DNA of 64,000 nt from Ipomoea triloba (Eukaryota > Streptophyta > Magnoliopsida > Solanales > Convolvulaceae), in the NCBI RefSeq assembly GCF_003576645.1, contig NC_044930.1, forward strand, positions 8,847,391 through 8,911,390, written 5' to 3'. The notes under the pieces were generated by a model, which had not been told where the DNA came from, did not search any database, and was given only the letters and a program-made list of their open reading frames with translations. The position numbers and the translations under genes were made by a program. Positions within the stretch are counted from its first letter, which is position 1, and each line of letters opens with the position of its first letter. Positions 44,271 to 55,534 of the stretch are shown piece after piece.

Positions 44271-44607
44271 TCCACATTACATACATTATAACAAAAAAAA
44301 ATTATTACCCAACACTCCTGTATTCTAAATGATAATATGCAAATATATATTAATAGTAAATGATAAAAACACAAACATAAATACAATGCCCAAAAATGAG
44401 ATTATCAAACACATATATTATTGAAATTAGATGGGAAAGGAAAATAAATTATTTTGTCTCTCTCCATATAAATACCTTTTACTATCAAGAATAACAATCT
44501 TACAAAAACAGAAAGAAATTAAACAATAATAAAATTAATACAATGTCAAATATTTTAAAAAATAAACTTACATTTATAGATCAATGCAATCCAATATTTA
44601 ATTACAT

Positions 44608-45420
44608 ATGATGGTTTTAATGGACCAGGCCCATAATAAAACTAAGTTGATATCATGTAACAGTTATGAAAGGTATATTGAATTGATAGAGCACAAGGCC
44701 CTTAAAATAATACAAACGACTGCAAAGTACTAAATAAACAAAGGGAATAAAATTGGCCTAAGGGCCTAACTACCAAGCCCAACTATAGGGTTGGACTACT
44801 ACGGACTAGTGGATCACTGAGGGCAATTGACATACCGCGCTGTTGACTAAGAGAGAGAAGAGGTGTTGATGCGCTGGAACGGAGAACTCCCCCCCTCCCC
44901 CCTTATAATCCTAGGGCCGCACGTCACAGACAAGTGCGTAGACCACAATGTTCTGCCCTCTTCCACTATACACATGCCCCATTAGGTGTTGTGCTCTCCC
45001 ACAAAAAATCCTCTCATGTGACACATTGCAGGCCATGTTCTAGTCATCGCTAACTGCCTAAGCAATCCTTCCACACCCGTCTGAGTGGCCCACCCCTACC
45101 CCAAAGACTCTCTTGGGTGATCCATCCGCTCGAGCGGTTCGCCCCTGCGCTAAACAGCCCCCCACTCACCTTTTGGTGGTCCACTTCTGTCCTCTCAACC
45201 CCATGAGGCTCGTCACTAGTCGACGGATCCATATCTAACATCGGGGTCGCTGGCCGACACTCCCTAGGCCCAACCCAACCGCTCATTTCTGTCGACTCCA
45301 CTTTTCTAATTGGATTCCTTTTTGTCAATCCCACCTCTCACTTTAATTATTCTTTAGGTCGTATTCTTGAGCCTCATCATCATCAATAAGCACATAATTC
45401 ATAGAAATAAAAGTTGTCAA
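44608..45420 (-). mobile_element. GC-rich LTR-like fragment
   Basis: A GC island with CCCCC runs and many CCCA words, unlike its surroundings and similar in style to the Ty3-type region. An open frame on the minus strand (45334-45050) starts MGLTKRNPIRKVEST but has no recognised domain. Boundaries and target duplication were not found. Confidence 0.35.
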
Positions 45421-45421
45421 T

Positions 45422-45422
45422 A

Positions 45423-45466
<44 letters not shown>
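45422..45466. repeat. (TAA)n microsatellite
   Basis: About 14 TAA units. Confidence 0.9.
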
Positions 45467-45559
45467 GTCGTAATTAGGAGTTAGTGATTCACTATTAAAC
45501 AAACAATAGAATATATATAAAAAAAAAAAGAAAAAAAAAAGAAACAACTAAATGATTGC

Positions 45560-46272
45560 ATACGAGGTGGCATTATCTCATTAGTTAATAACACTTTTCG
45601 TTTTTCTTTTTTAAAGATTTATTAAGTATTATTAATTAAACAAACTAATTTAGATAAAGACTTCTATGAAACTGTACTTACAAGCATCTTGATGACTTGA
45701 TCCGTTAGATGAATCTCACAAATAAATATATGCAATAAAAAGTTTAAAATAAGGGGAAGAAAAAAGACTGATTAAATTTTATGTGCCCATGGATATAAGG
45801 ATATTTGAATTATCCAGCTTGCTGGTTTGAAATTTCCAGCTTGCTTGTGTGCTTAGTAACATAGTTGATAAGCTAATTTTGGCTGGTTTGATTAAGTTTA
45901 GCTAGTTTGATTAGTCAATAAGTTACTTTAAATGACTTATTACATATTTGCATTAGCTTGTTGGGCAATAAGTCAAAATTTTAAAAGCTAAGAAGAGTAA
46001 AATTTTTGGTTTGTTGATTGGCTTTAAGTACGAAATAACAATTTTACCATTGTCATCCCTAACATTTATATCTCTCTTATTGTTGTTCATCTGCCTTGCC
46101 ATTTTTTCTTTTTGTTTCCATAACACTAATAATAATATTTTTCTTTTTTTTGATTTCACTCATCCTTGTAATATATAACAACAACAACAACAATAATAAT
46201 AATAAATAAAAATTATAAAAGTAATAGTTAATAAATTAGCACAATATGTTTGTGCCCTTATAGATCATTTTA
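45560..46272. other. Intergenic with a partial duplicated block
   Basis: 45630-45750 resembles 40225-40345 (AAACAAACTAATTTAGA, then GCATCTTGAT). No gene. A (CAA)n/(TAA)n run lies at 46178-46207. Confidence 0.4.
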
Positions 46273-46282
46273 CATCCAATCA

Positions 46283-46542
46283 AAGTCAATTAACGAAATG
46301 GTCCATTGGCTATAGTGAAATTACCAATTTGGTCCTTCACTATTTTTTTGACCAATTAAGTCCCTCAACTTTAAAAATCTTAACTAATTTGGTCCTCCGT
46401 TTGTTTTGCCATTAGACATCCGTTAGCAAAACTAACGGAGGACCAAATTGGTTAAGATTTTTAAAATTGAGGGATTTAATTGGTCAAAAAAAAGTCAATG
46501 ACTGATTTCGCTCTAGTCAATGGACCATTTCGGTAATTAACT
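46283..46542. mobile_element. Palindromic Mutator-like MITE with target duplication
   Basis: A 260-bp foldback whose arms share CCATTTGGTCC-, GGTCCTCCGTTTGTT- and AACGGAGGACCAAATTGG-type words. It is flanked by CATCCAATC at 46273-46281 and again at 46543-46551, a 9-bp duplication. Same family as 56813-57293. Confidence 0.75.
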
Positions 46543-46557
46543 CATCCAATCAGCTAA

Positions 46558-47005
46558 GGGTCCGTTTGGAAAGAAGAAAAATATTTTCTGGAAAATGAGT
46601 CATTTTCTAGAAAACATGCATTTTCCTTTCCGTGCTTGGCTGCACAGAAGAAAATTGTCTTTGTGTGTTTGATTCATTTTCTGAAAAATGTGTAGAATTG
46701 TATAATTAAACATTTTAACTATTTTATTTAGAATATAAAATTAATTATAATAATATTAAAAAAATATTATTTATCAAAAAAAATTTTAAAAAAATGGGTT
46801 TCCAGCGGAAACCAGATTTATGGTTTCCGCTGGAAATGTTGTTCTGAGTGTGGCGGAAAATGACTTCCGCCAATTTTTAGTGGAAGTTATTTTTGCCAAA
46901 ATGACTAAATTTTCCCCAGTCAATGAAAAATGTTTCCGTTGACTGGATTTCTAATTGCATCTAAACACCGAAAACCTTTCCCGATTTCCAAACACAACTT
47001 AAAAG
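46558..47005. mobile_element. MITE, GGGTCCGTTTGGAAAG-ended
   Basis: Ends AGGGTCCGTTTGGAAAG and GATTTCCAAACACAACTT are roughly inverted. The interior has paired TTTCCGCTGGAAA and GGAAAACC words. Class probably hAT. Confidence 0.55.
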
Positions 47006-47362
47006 TAAACAGCCAGTTTACTAAACACTTCTTTTACAACTAGCTAATACTATCAATTGATCAAACCAATTAACCCAATCAGCTATGAGCTAAATTTATC
47101 AATATAATTATCAACTACTAATCATTTGCCAAACACCCCTTATATATTTATTCATGTGACCAACTTCTTTAATCTTATTTAAATTGACACTATCGGTTAA
47201 ATTGCCATTCTTCAACAAATAATTTTCTTTAGCAATTTATTTTTTGGGCCAACGTGCAGGTTTTTCTTTTGAGAATTTCATAATTATATATTTGCATTAA
47301 ATTATAATTAATTTAATTAAATTGTTATTTTATTAAAACTATTAGTTTTTGGTAGAAAAATA

Positions 47363-47600
47363 CTCTCTCTGTCCCATTTTACCTGTCCTATTTACTATTC
47401 ATTGGTCAAACCAACTCTTTCTTCATTGCTTATTTTCTGTAGTAATTTTTTATTATTTTTAAATTTATTTTTTTATGTTTGATAGTACTTTTAATGTAGT
47501 TTCTAAATATATAAATTTTATATATTAATGCTAAATTTAATAAATAACTTCAGTCAAGCATCGTTAAACGAACCAGACAACCAAAATGGGACGGAGGTAG
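47363..47600 (+). mobile_element. Stowaway-type MITE
   Basis: 238 bp between TA dinucleotides, left end CTCTCTCTGTCCCATTTTAC, right end AAAATGGGACGGAGGTAG. Close to 19226-19483, with a 20-bp deletion near the right end. Confidence 0.85.
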
Positions 47601-47825
47601 TAATAGTTATTACTTTGAAATTTTTAGTTTACTAATTAGAATAAAGGTCAAATAAGTAATTGAAGTAATACAAAAATGCAATTAGGTCATTAAGTATAAG
47701 AAAATGTTATTAGCCCATTAAGCAAGTAAAAACTATGTAATTGTACCAAAATGATTGTTGAACCGTCTAATTACCAAATGCCAATGCAATGTGGGCCTAT
47801 TTTAATATATGTGTGTATATATAAG

Positions 47826-48016
47826 TAGCCAATGAGCTAGTGGTCCAGTGGCACCAAGTTACTCCTGATTTTGAGAGGATATGATAACCAGATAACCAAA
47901 AATCTTGTGGTTGAGCGTGATCCGAAGTAAGCATAGTGCAATAATGAGATCCATCAATTAATATCAGAGGTGATGTCACGGGTTTGAATCCTAGACATGT
48001 TGAGACTGCGGAAGGA
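47826..48016 (+). mobile_element. tRNA-derived SINE-like sequence
   Basis: TAGTGGTCCAGTGGCACC resembles an A box and GGGTTTGAATCCTAG a B box, about 130 bp apart. That is too far for a tRNA gene and typical of rearranged SINE heads. Confidence 0.4.
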
Positions 48017-48029
48017 TGTAGTTAAATGA

Positions 48030-48745
48030 TTAACATCTTCAAAGTTCAAAATCAATCTTTGAGAAGAAGGTGCTCATTTGTCTCAGAGCTCTACTCTCTA
48101 AGAAGGAAATTGAGGCAATGCTTTATTTTCTCTTTGCTTTGTCGAACAGAGAAGGTTGTTTTCCAATTATTTTGTCAAACGAAGAATGTTGTCATTCTTT
48201 CATTCTTTGACTATGATGGATGCGAGATGAATCTTGTATAGAATGAAGAAAAGATTTAAAAATTTTGAAAAAATAATTTTTTAATAAATAAATAATGGTA
48301 TGAAGAATATTTTAGGTCCCTTGTATAACGCCAGTAGTTTAGGTTGTCATCATTTGTCTTGTTACAACAACTTGCACCAGTTGCTCAATTATTTGACAAG
48401 TCATTTTTTAATGTTTGTGCTACAAATGATTTCATACTAACCCAAATAAGAATTAGTCCGAATCTACGTACTTTAACAATTACTTGTTGCTACAAGTTGC
48501 GCCAGTTGCTCAAGTAGACTGATTATATTAGAGACTTGAGGCTTGGAGCCTATCTCTCATGACTCTTCCATCACAAGCATCTTTTCTGCATTCTGATTAG
48601 GCACAAAAAAAGGCTCTCTGAAATGTCTATAACTAATAATTAAGTCTTTGGTTGGTAATTATATTTGCCTTTACTCATAATTTATCACAATGAACCAATT
48701 TAGCTGTCTGTACAGACGGTTAGTAATTATACTATTGCAAAAAAG
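48030..48745. repeat. Duplicated upstream block, copy 3
   Basis: Contains in order GAGAAGGTTGTT, TTAATAAATAAATAATGGTA, GTTGCTACAAGTTGCGCCAG, ATCTTTTCTGCATTCTGATT and TCATAATTTATCACAATGAA, matching copies 1 and 2 and part of 43455-43600. Confidence 0.65.
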
Positions 48746-48959
48746 TGAAAATATTCTTCTTGGGGATGCTTTTATTGCAACCATAATGATTGCTAATAAA
48801 TTTGATTTTTTTTTTTCAAAAAATCGTGCCACCCAAGAGAGGAATAAGTAAAAAAAAAAAATTAAAATTAAAAATAAAACAGATCTATCGATGAGATTAA
48901 TTGGAGAATTCAACATTCGCGTGTACAAATGGAGCATGTGTTGTGTGCACAATTATTAA

Positions 48960-49280
48960 AAATATATAAACATATATGTTTATTTATTTTTTAAACAAAT
49001 TATGACGTCGGTTTATTAAATAACCGGCGTTGTATATTAAATAAAAAGAAATAAAAAACTAATTTTATATACGACTTCAATTTTATTAAAAATCGACAGC
49101 ATATTATTTTATAATTAAAAGATAAATTCTATATTTATTAACAGTGTCGGGTTTTTTTTAAAAAATAAAAATTGGCATTAAAATTGTTTTTAATTTTTTA
49201 TTTTATTTAATATTTTAATGGCGATTTTATAAAACCGGTATTATAAGTGTGACATTATATGATATTTTTGTAGGAGTGAA
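48960..49280. mobile_element. CACTA-like element end
   Basis: Ends TTTTTGTAGGAGTG, close to the inverted CACTA terminus, with subterminal words such as AACCGGCG, AAACCGG and GTGTCGGG. The opposite end was not identified. Confidence 0.4.
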
Positions 49281-49384
49281 CGATCTCAAGAGGATGTGGT
49301 TGCAGCTCAAACGCACAAGAGGCAGTATGCTGCAAAAGAATACGGATTTTGCAAATGGTGGCAATCCTGGACGTGACAATTAGT
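49281..49384 (+). other. Short coding-like fragment, unrecognised
   Basis: An open stretch reading ERSQEDVVAAQTHKRQYAAK then EYGFCKWWQSWT precedes the GGCCCG-rich element. The sequence after that element (KCQSSIGPQETDLKRKKLEV) is also open. This may be one gene fragment split by an insertion. No family recognised. Confidence 0.3.
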
Positions 49385-49768
49385 ACTGTCAAAGTGGGCC
49401 GGCTCGCCTCATTAGGCCTGCCCCACTGCGAGTCTAATTTCTAGCGGGCTTTTACGGGTCGGTCCGTTAGGCCCACGGGCTAGGATTTATGCAAACCTAG
49501 CCCGTCCTACGGGCCGACCTGCGAGCTTTTTTTTTTTTTTTTTTTTTTTTACTTTCATGTTAAATTAAGTAAAAAAAAAATATAAAGATGACAAAAAATG
49601 ACATATCTAATATATATAAACACTGTACTAATTCCTATTTGATATATATAAATAAATTAATTAATGGGTTCTTGGCCCGCGGGTCAGCCCGCGACCCGCG
49701 TTGGCTAATCCGCGTGAGTTGCGGGTCAATTTTGGCCCGCCCCGTTAGGCCCGCCAAGGATAAATGCC
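49385..49768. mobile_element. hAT-like MITE with GGCCCG-rich ends
   Basis: Left GTCAAAGTGGGCCGGCTCGC and right GGCCCGCCCCGTTAGGCCCG are inverted GC-rich ends around an AT-rich core with a poly-T run. Plant hAT MITEs with such ends are common. Confidence 0.6.
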
Positions 49769-50439
49769 AATCTTCAATTGGGCCACAAGAGACTGATCTT
49801 AAACGTAAGAAACTTGAAGTTTCCTATTTGGATCTTGAGATATGTATCATGGATGAAGACTTCTATTCTGCTGATGGATCAAAAAATTCTTTAGAGGCGG
49901 GTCAGACCCGCCTAGATAAAAGAATTTCCTAGCCTGGAACTGTGGTGAGGTTGACAACTCAGCGACACTTTAAAGAAACCCAGGTTGGTTTTTCTTATGG
50001 AAACTCTAGTAACAAAAAATAAATTGCAAGCCCTGAAATTTTAGTTGGGCTTTAGTGGCATGCTAGAAGTGGGCTGCTCTAGTCATAGTGTGCAAATTAT
50101 TTAATATTTACGTACTAAATATTCACAGTTTATTTTTTAAAAATTTACAATTTGTATACTATAAACACACAATATTAACATATATGTAATTGATTATTTT
50201 ATTTTGTATTCACAAGTTTCTTTCAAATAATGCAGTCAATTCCAATAATAAAAAACACAATTTAATCCTTTTAGAATTTAGTACAATTATGTGTTTTGAT
50301 TTAAAAGCACAATTTACATTCTGAAAGATCATAATTCCAATACTAAAATATACGGAGTACAATTTAATATCGTTTATGACCAGGGTCTTCCTTGCAAGGT
50401 GGACCCTGGTCCATGGTATAATAACTGAGTTAAAGTGAA
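49769..50439. other. Intergenic, no gene seen
   Basis: Begins with the open fragment noted beside the hAT-like MITE (to about 49930), then AT-rich sequence without recognisable features. Confidence 0.4.
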
Positions 50440-51230
50440 GGCCTAGTTCTATTTTGGACAGATCAGACTCGTGTCATGATCCAATCTTACACCAAAAATC
50501 ATATAGATGCCCATGTCCTTATTGAAGGATCAGATTCTACCCAGTGGAAATTCACTGGTTTCTAATCCTAAACGGCACAATAAGAGGGAGTCATGGCATC
50601 TCTTGACTGAACTTTCTTCTCAAAGCTCTCTCCCATGGATAATAATGGGAGATTTTAACGACAACAGAAGAGTTAGAAGAGAAAAGGGAAGATCACCCGC
50701 ATCCTAAATGGGTTATTGAAAGCTTTAACAAAGCAATAGAGGAAAGCGGACTGAAGGAATTTGATATCGAGGGGCATAAATTCACTTGGAGTAGAGGCAG
50801 AGGCACACCTAATTAATTGGGTTGAGGAGAAATTAGATAGAATCATAGTCTCAGATTCTTGGCTTAACATATTTGGAAATGCAAAGGGAGAAAATGAAGA
50901 CACCCCTATTAGTGACCACCTCCCTTTTCTGTTATGGCCAACTCGTCCGAATCGCAAAAGAGTGAGGAGAAGATTCAAGTTTGAGAATTTGTGGCTAATG
51001 GAAGGAAATTGGAATGTTAATTGGAACTCTAAAAGGCCGGGGCTGCAAACTCAACACCAAATTGGAAACATGTAGCAAAGCTTTATGGGAATGGGGAAGG
51101 AATGTTGGAAGGAATTTTCAGCTGGAAATCGACCAATGTATGCATCAAATGAGGGAAACGCAGAGCCATACGGACGAGAGGCGTATCATTATTCAATCGG
51201 ATGGTGTTGAATAATGAAAGAAAACCTGAC
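50440..51230 (+). pseudogene. L1-type LINE fragment: endonuclease domain of ORF2
   Basis: Translated in shifting frames the segment gives the apurinic endonuclease domain: SLPWIIMGDFND near 50635, FDIEGHKFTWSRGRGTP near 50760, EEKLDRIIVSDSWLNIF, and the catalytic DTPISDHLPFLL near 50905. It then continues RRRFKFENLWLMEGNW as expected between the endonuclease and reverse transcriptase. At least two frameshifts occur and no reverse transcriptase follows, so it is truncated at both ends and dead. Confidence 0.8.
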
Positions 51231-52800
51231 CAAATACCACATATAAAGTCACTCATGACTTGTAACCGGGTCCAGTACACGCCACTAAAGTTGACGCTAC
51301 TCGCGTAGACCAAACAAGCTTGGGACCATCCCTGAAACAAAAGCTTGGATGCCACCATAAGAACTTAAGAACATACTGGAGAAGAGTTAATTCCATTTAT
51401 AGTCCCTTTTTATTAAAACATCCTCATTTGGTCATAATATTATTGTGACATGACCCTTTTTAGTCCTCCATCTACAAAATCGTTGAAATATCATTAAATA
51501 CAAAGACATTTCAATCTTTTTTTATACAAAGTAGGTTGACCCGCTATATTTTTTATGTTTTTTTTTTTTTTTTGAAAACATCCATAATTGAAGACTGAAA
51601 TGTCTTTGTATTTAACGATATTTAAACTGTTTTGTTGATAAAGGACTAAAAATGGTCACGCCACAATAATACTAGGACTAACAATGGATGTTTTAATAAA
51701 AAAAAGGACTTAAAGTGGACTGTCACATATAAATCTTGGATAAAAAATGAAATTAACTCGACTTGAAAATAATCATAATCCAAAATTTTCTGACCTATGC
51801 TAGTCCTAATTAGGGATGTCAATTTTAGCACGAAACTGACAGACTAACAAGATAAGTTCCAAAACCAATACGTCTGATGGCTTGAATGGACAACTTGAAA
51901 AATTTTAGTGGGCTAGCTTAGCTCGATATTTGTACCCATTTAAGACTATTCTTTGTTTCACAAGGAATGTGAAACAAAATATATAGAGAATTTCTAAGGA
52001 AGCTCATATTTAGTAATTTTTATTAAATTTTATAATAAAATTTAACAAATTTTAACAAATTTATTACAAAATAAGTCTGGAAATATATTAATTTTTTTAG
52101 TTAGAATTTAGAAATGAGGTTTATATTGATTGAATAAATTTATATTTATCAGTGTAAATGTGTTGGTTTATTAAAATTAAAAACTCTGAATGTTAATTTG
52201 AAAATGTTAAAAGGTTTAGTTAAACCCATTCATAAGCCTGAAATTCGATAAAATTAATCCAAACCTGAACGTCACGATTGCCATTCCTAGTCCTAATCAT
52301 CCTCAAAATAGTACGAGTTAATCCTAATATTGGGATTATTACTAGATTGACTAGAACAACACATTTAGTTTACAAAATGAATTTTGGGTTAATAAGAATG
52401 TTATATAGAATGAAATATAACAAATATAACACAATTGTTCACTGAACTAATAGAATTCAAAATTTATGTTCCAAGGTTTTGATTGGTTTGCTTTTAGACT
52501 AAACTTATCAATAATATAAAATACACATAATAGTATAAGCTGCCCCTAACATTATCATTAATTTTATTAAATATAAAAATTAATTGCACTTAGAGCTCAC
52601 ATTTAATAATATAAAGTACATCTAGCTTTATCATCAATTGCACCTATTGTGGTTAGAGTTCACCTTTTAAACTTTAATGGTTTAATTTTTTCAATGTGGT
52701 TTAAAGGTTCACTCTTTACTAATATTTAGGAATTTAAATTTTATGGTTTAGCTTGAGATTTAGCTTTCTAGTTCTTTTTTTTTTTTTTTTTTTTTTAAAT
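51231..52800. other. Intergenic, no gene seen
   Basis: AT-rich. Around 51390-51720 the words GTGACATGACC, TCGTTGAAATATC and their inverted partners AACGATATTT and GGTCACGCCACAATAATA suggest a decayed foldback of about 330 bp. A poly-T run lies near 52778-52797. Confidence 0.4.
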
Positions 52801-53225
52801 CACTACAAAAAAAAATCGTGAGTTGCGATGGAAACATCACGACGAAACGTAATTCATTGTCGATTCGTGATAGTTTTTGCGACAAAATGTGTTTCAACAC
52901 GATTTTACGGCGAAAATGGTGACGAAATTCAATTTTGTAGCTATTTTTGGTGCAAATTGAGAAAAAAATTTGAGAAACTTTGGCACCAACATTTTGGTGA
53001 CGAATTTTGCAACGAAATTAATTTCCGTCACCACAATGGTGACAAAAAAGGCAACGACCGATATTTCCATCTTGACTTTACGACGGAAATGACGCTAAGA
53101 ATGAATTTTGTTGCGATATCTAGTGTAAAGTGGTAAATACTCCACATAATCTTTGCGCCAATAAATTGACGACGAATGGAGATGACGGAAATTGCGACGA
53201 TTATTTTTTGTCGCGAAAATAATAG
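52801..53225 (+). mobile_element. Non-autonomous CACTA (En/Spm-like) fragment
   Basis: Starts CACTACAAAAAAAAATCGTG, the classical CACTA terminus, and has many subterminal GCGACGAAA, GACGAAATT and TTGCGACGA words in both orientations. The right terminus is not preserved; TTATTTTTTGTCGCG near 53208 may be its remnant. No transposase. Confidence 0.7.
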
Positions 53226-53227
53226 GT

Positions 53228-54040
53228 TAAGGTGCGTAAATTTATAGTTTAAGGTGTGTATGTTTAAAACTTATGGTGCGTCACTTTCTAGTTTAAGGTG
53301 CATCCGTTTAACTCTTAAGGACTAACAATGATTTTAAAAAACACAGTGGCAATTTGGTAATTTTCCATATTGGTCAAACTTAAGGTGCGTAGTTAAGGTA
53401 CGTGGTTTTCCTTCTTTAGGTCCGTGGTTTCTGTGCTTAAGGTGCGCCAATTCTTCAGTGAGAACTTAAGGTGCGTTGATCTAAAGCTTTAGGTGCGTTG
53501 TTTTACTTCTTAAGGTACGTGACTTTCTTTCTTAAGGTACGCGATTTGTGTGTTTAAGGTGCGTCAGTTGTTGAAATTTAAAGTACGTCGGTTTAAAGCT
53601 TTAGGTGCATGGTTTTCCTTCTTTAAGTGTGTGCTTTTCTTTTTTAAGGTGCGTCAGTTATAAATTTATAATATTTATGTGCGCCATTTTAAAACTTTAT
53701 GTGCGTGGTTTGTGTTTTTAAGGTGTTTTGTTTGTGTGTTTAAGGTGCTTGGTTTGTGTACTTACAACACGTTTGGTTCACGGAATGAATTTGAAGGGAA
53801 TAGGAATACTATTCCATAAGGAATGGAATAGGTAAGGAATAGAATATGAATTGTATTCCAGCGTTTGGTTCGCGGAAGGAATAGACTTGGGAATTATATT
53901 CCAGCGTTTGGTTGGTTAAAGGAATAGAAATGGAATATATATTTAAAAGGCATAAATGCGCTTGTACATGAGGTGTGCCATTTTCATGCTTAAGGTTAAG
54001 TTGCTTGGTTTTTTCCAGACGCTTATTTAAAAAAGAAAAG
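53228..54040 (+). mobile_element. TTAAGGTGCGT-repeat element, copy 5
   Basis: About 20 units, including the segment CATATTGGTCAAACTTAAGG shared with copy 1. It is interrupted at about 53766-53960 by a MITE fragment with CGTTTGGTTCACGGAATG and ATTCCAGCGTTTGGTT words. Both ends are truncated; no (TA)n remains. Confidence 0.65.
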
Positions 54041-54176
54041 GTGTGTTGTGTTGTTGGGGGACCATGTGTTGCCGTTTTTTATGTATTACCACCCGTGATC
54101 CTCCGAGTTGCGAAAAGTGACCTGCTGCAATCCTCCCATTAGTTCCTTCCATCTAAGTCGTCAAAAGCGGGAACAT

Positions 54177-55020
54177 TATGGTAATACAATTCTTATTCGT
54201 AATGCAATTGTACATTAAAATATGGTAATACAATTCCTAATAAAATATATTCTTCACTATGTTCCTATTTGTAATACAATTCTAGATTAAAATTACTAAT
54301 CATAGTAATACAGTACATATATTTCTCTGCAATGCAATCTATACTACTTATAAAAACAATATCCTCAACTTTAACTTCCCGTCCAAAACACTCCTATACT
54401 ACTAAGGTTTGCGTAATATTGTAAAATATGGTAATACAATTTCTATTCTTAATACAATTGTACATTAAAATATGGTAATACAATTTCTAATAAAATATAT
54501 TCTTTGCTACGCTCCTATTTGTATTACAATTCTAGATTAAAATTACTAATCATAATAATATAATACATATATTTTCCCTGCAATGTAATCTATACTATTA
54601 ATAAAAAAAATATCCCTAACTTTAACTTCTCGCCCAAAACACTCATATACTATTAAGGTTTGCGTAATATTGTAAAATATGGTAATACAATTACTATTCT
54701 TAATAAAATTGTACATTAAAATATAGTAATATAATTCATAATAAAATATATTCTTACCTATGTTCCTATTCATAATACAATTCTAGATTAAAATTACTAA
54801 TCGTAATAATACAGTACATATATTTTCTTGCAATGCAATATATACTGTTAATAAAAATAATATCTTCAACTTTAACTTACCGCCCAAAAGACTCCTATAC
54901 TATTAAGGTTTGCGTAATATTGTAAAATATGGTAATACAATTTCTATTCTTAATACAATTATACATTAAAATATAGTAATACAATTCCTAATAAAATAAA
55001 ATGTATTCTTCCCTACGTTT
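54177..55020. repeat. Tandem array, ~246-bp unit, about 3.4 copies
   Basis: Each unit contains AAGGTTTGCGTAATATTGTA (starting 54413, 54655 and 54905, spacing 242 and 250), AATATGGTAATACAATT and CTTTAACTTCYCGYCCAAAA. Copies differ by scattered substitutions. Confidence 0.85.
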
Positions 55021-55058
55021 CTATTGGGATTTGATTTGCACCCCTGCGCGCGAGAATG

Positions 55059-55534
55059 TAGGGGTGTAAACGAGTCGAGCCGAGCTCGAACTTGGGGTGG
55101 CTCGAGCTCGAGCTCGATTAGATCAGGGCAGCTCGAGTTCGGCTCGAGCTCGATCGAGCTCAAAAAATTAAGCTCGAGCTCGGCTCGCCAAATTTTTGAG
55201 TGGCTCGAGCTCGGCTCGATTGGCTCGAGTGTTCGAACTCGAGCTCGAGCCAAAGATCGACTCGACATAGCTCGAATTGAGCTCGAGTTTGGGTTCGATT
55301 GCTCGAATTTTAAGCTCGAGTTTGATTGCTCAAATTTTAAGCTCGAGTTCGAGCTTGAATTTGACCAATTTAACTTCATTCTTCAATATCTAATAAAAAC
55401 ATACATAAATAAATAATAAAACTTAAAAAAAAATTCACAAGTCCAAACTTCAAAAGTTCAAAGCACTCAATACAAGTTAACATCACATCAACTACAAATC
55501 TATTCGCGAACGGCTCGGCTCATTTACACCCCTA
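55059..55534. mobile_element. hAT-like MITE packed with GCTCGAG words
   Basis: Ends TAGGGGTGTAAACGAGTCGA and CGGCTCATTTACACCCCTA are inverted. The first 300 bp hold some 20 copies of CTCGAG or GAGCTC. CGCGAGA-like sequence occurs on both sides, which may be the 8-bp target duplication. The GAGCTCGAG array creates long Ser/Glu-rich open frames on both strands that are not genes. Confidence 0.7.

Noticed and set aside
45050..45334. 94-codon minus-strand frame MGLTKRNPIRKVEST
   Set aside because: Within a GC-rich LTR-like fragment; no domain, no start context, no homologous frame elsewhere in the window.
47826..48016. A functional tRNA gene
   Set aside because: A- and B-box-like words are about 130 bp apart and no cloverleaf can be drawn; a SINE head is more likely.
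55024..55416. Ser- and Glu-rich open frames of 130 and 137 codons on both strands
   Set aside because: Produced by the CTCGAG/GAGCTC array of a MITE; low complexity and open on both strands for that reason.
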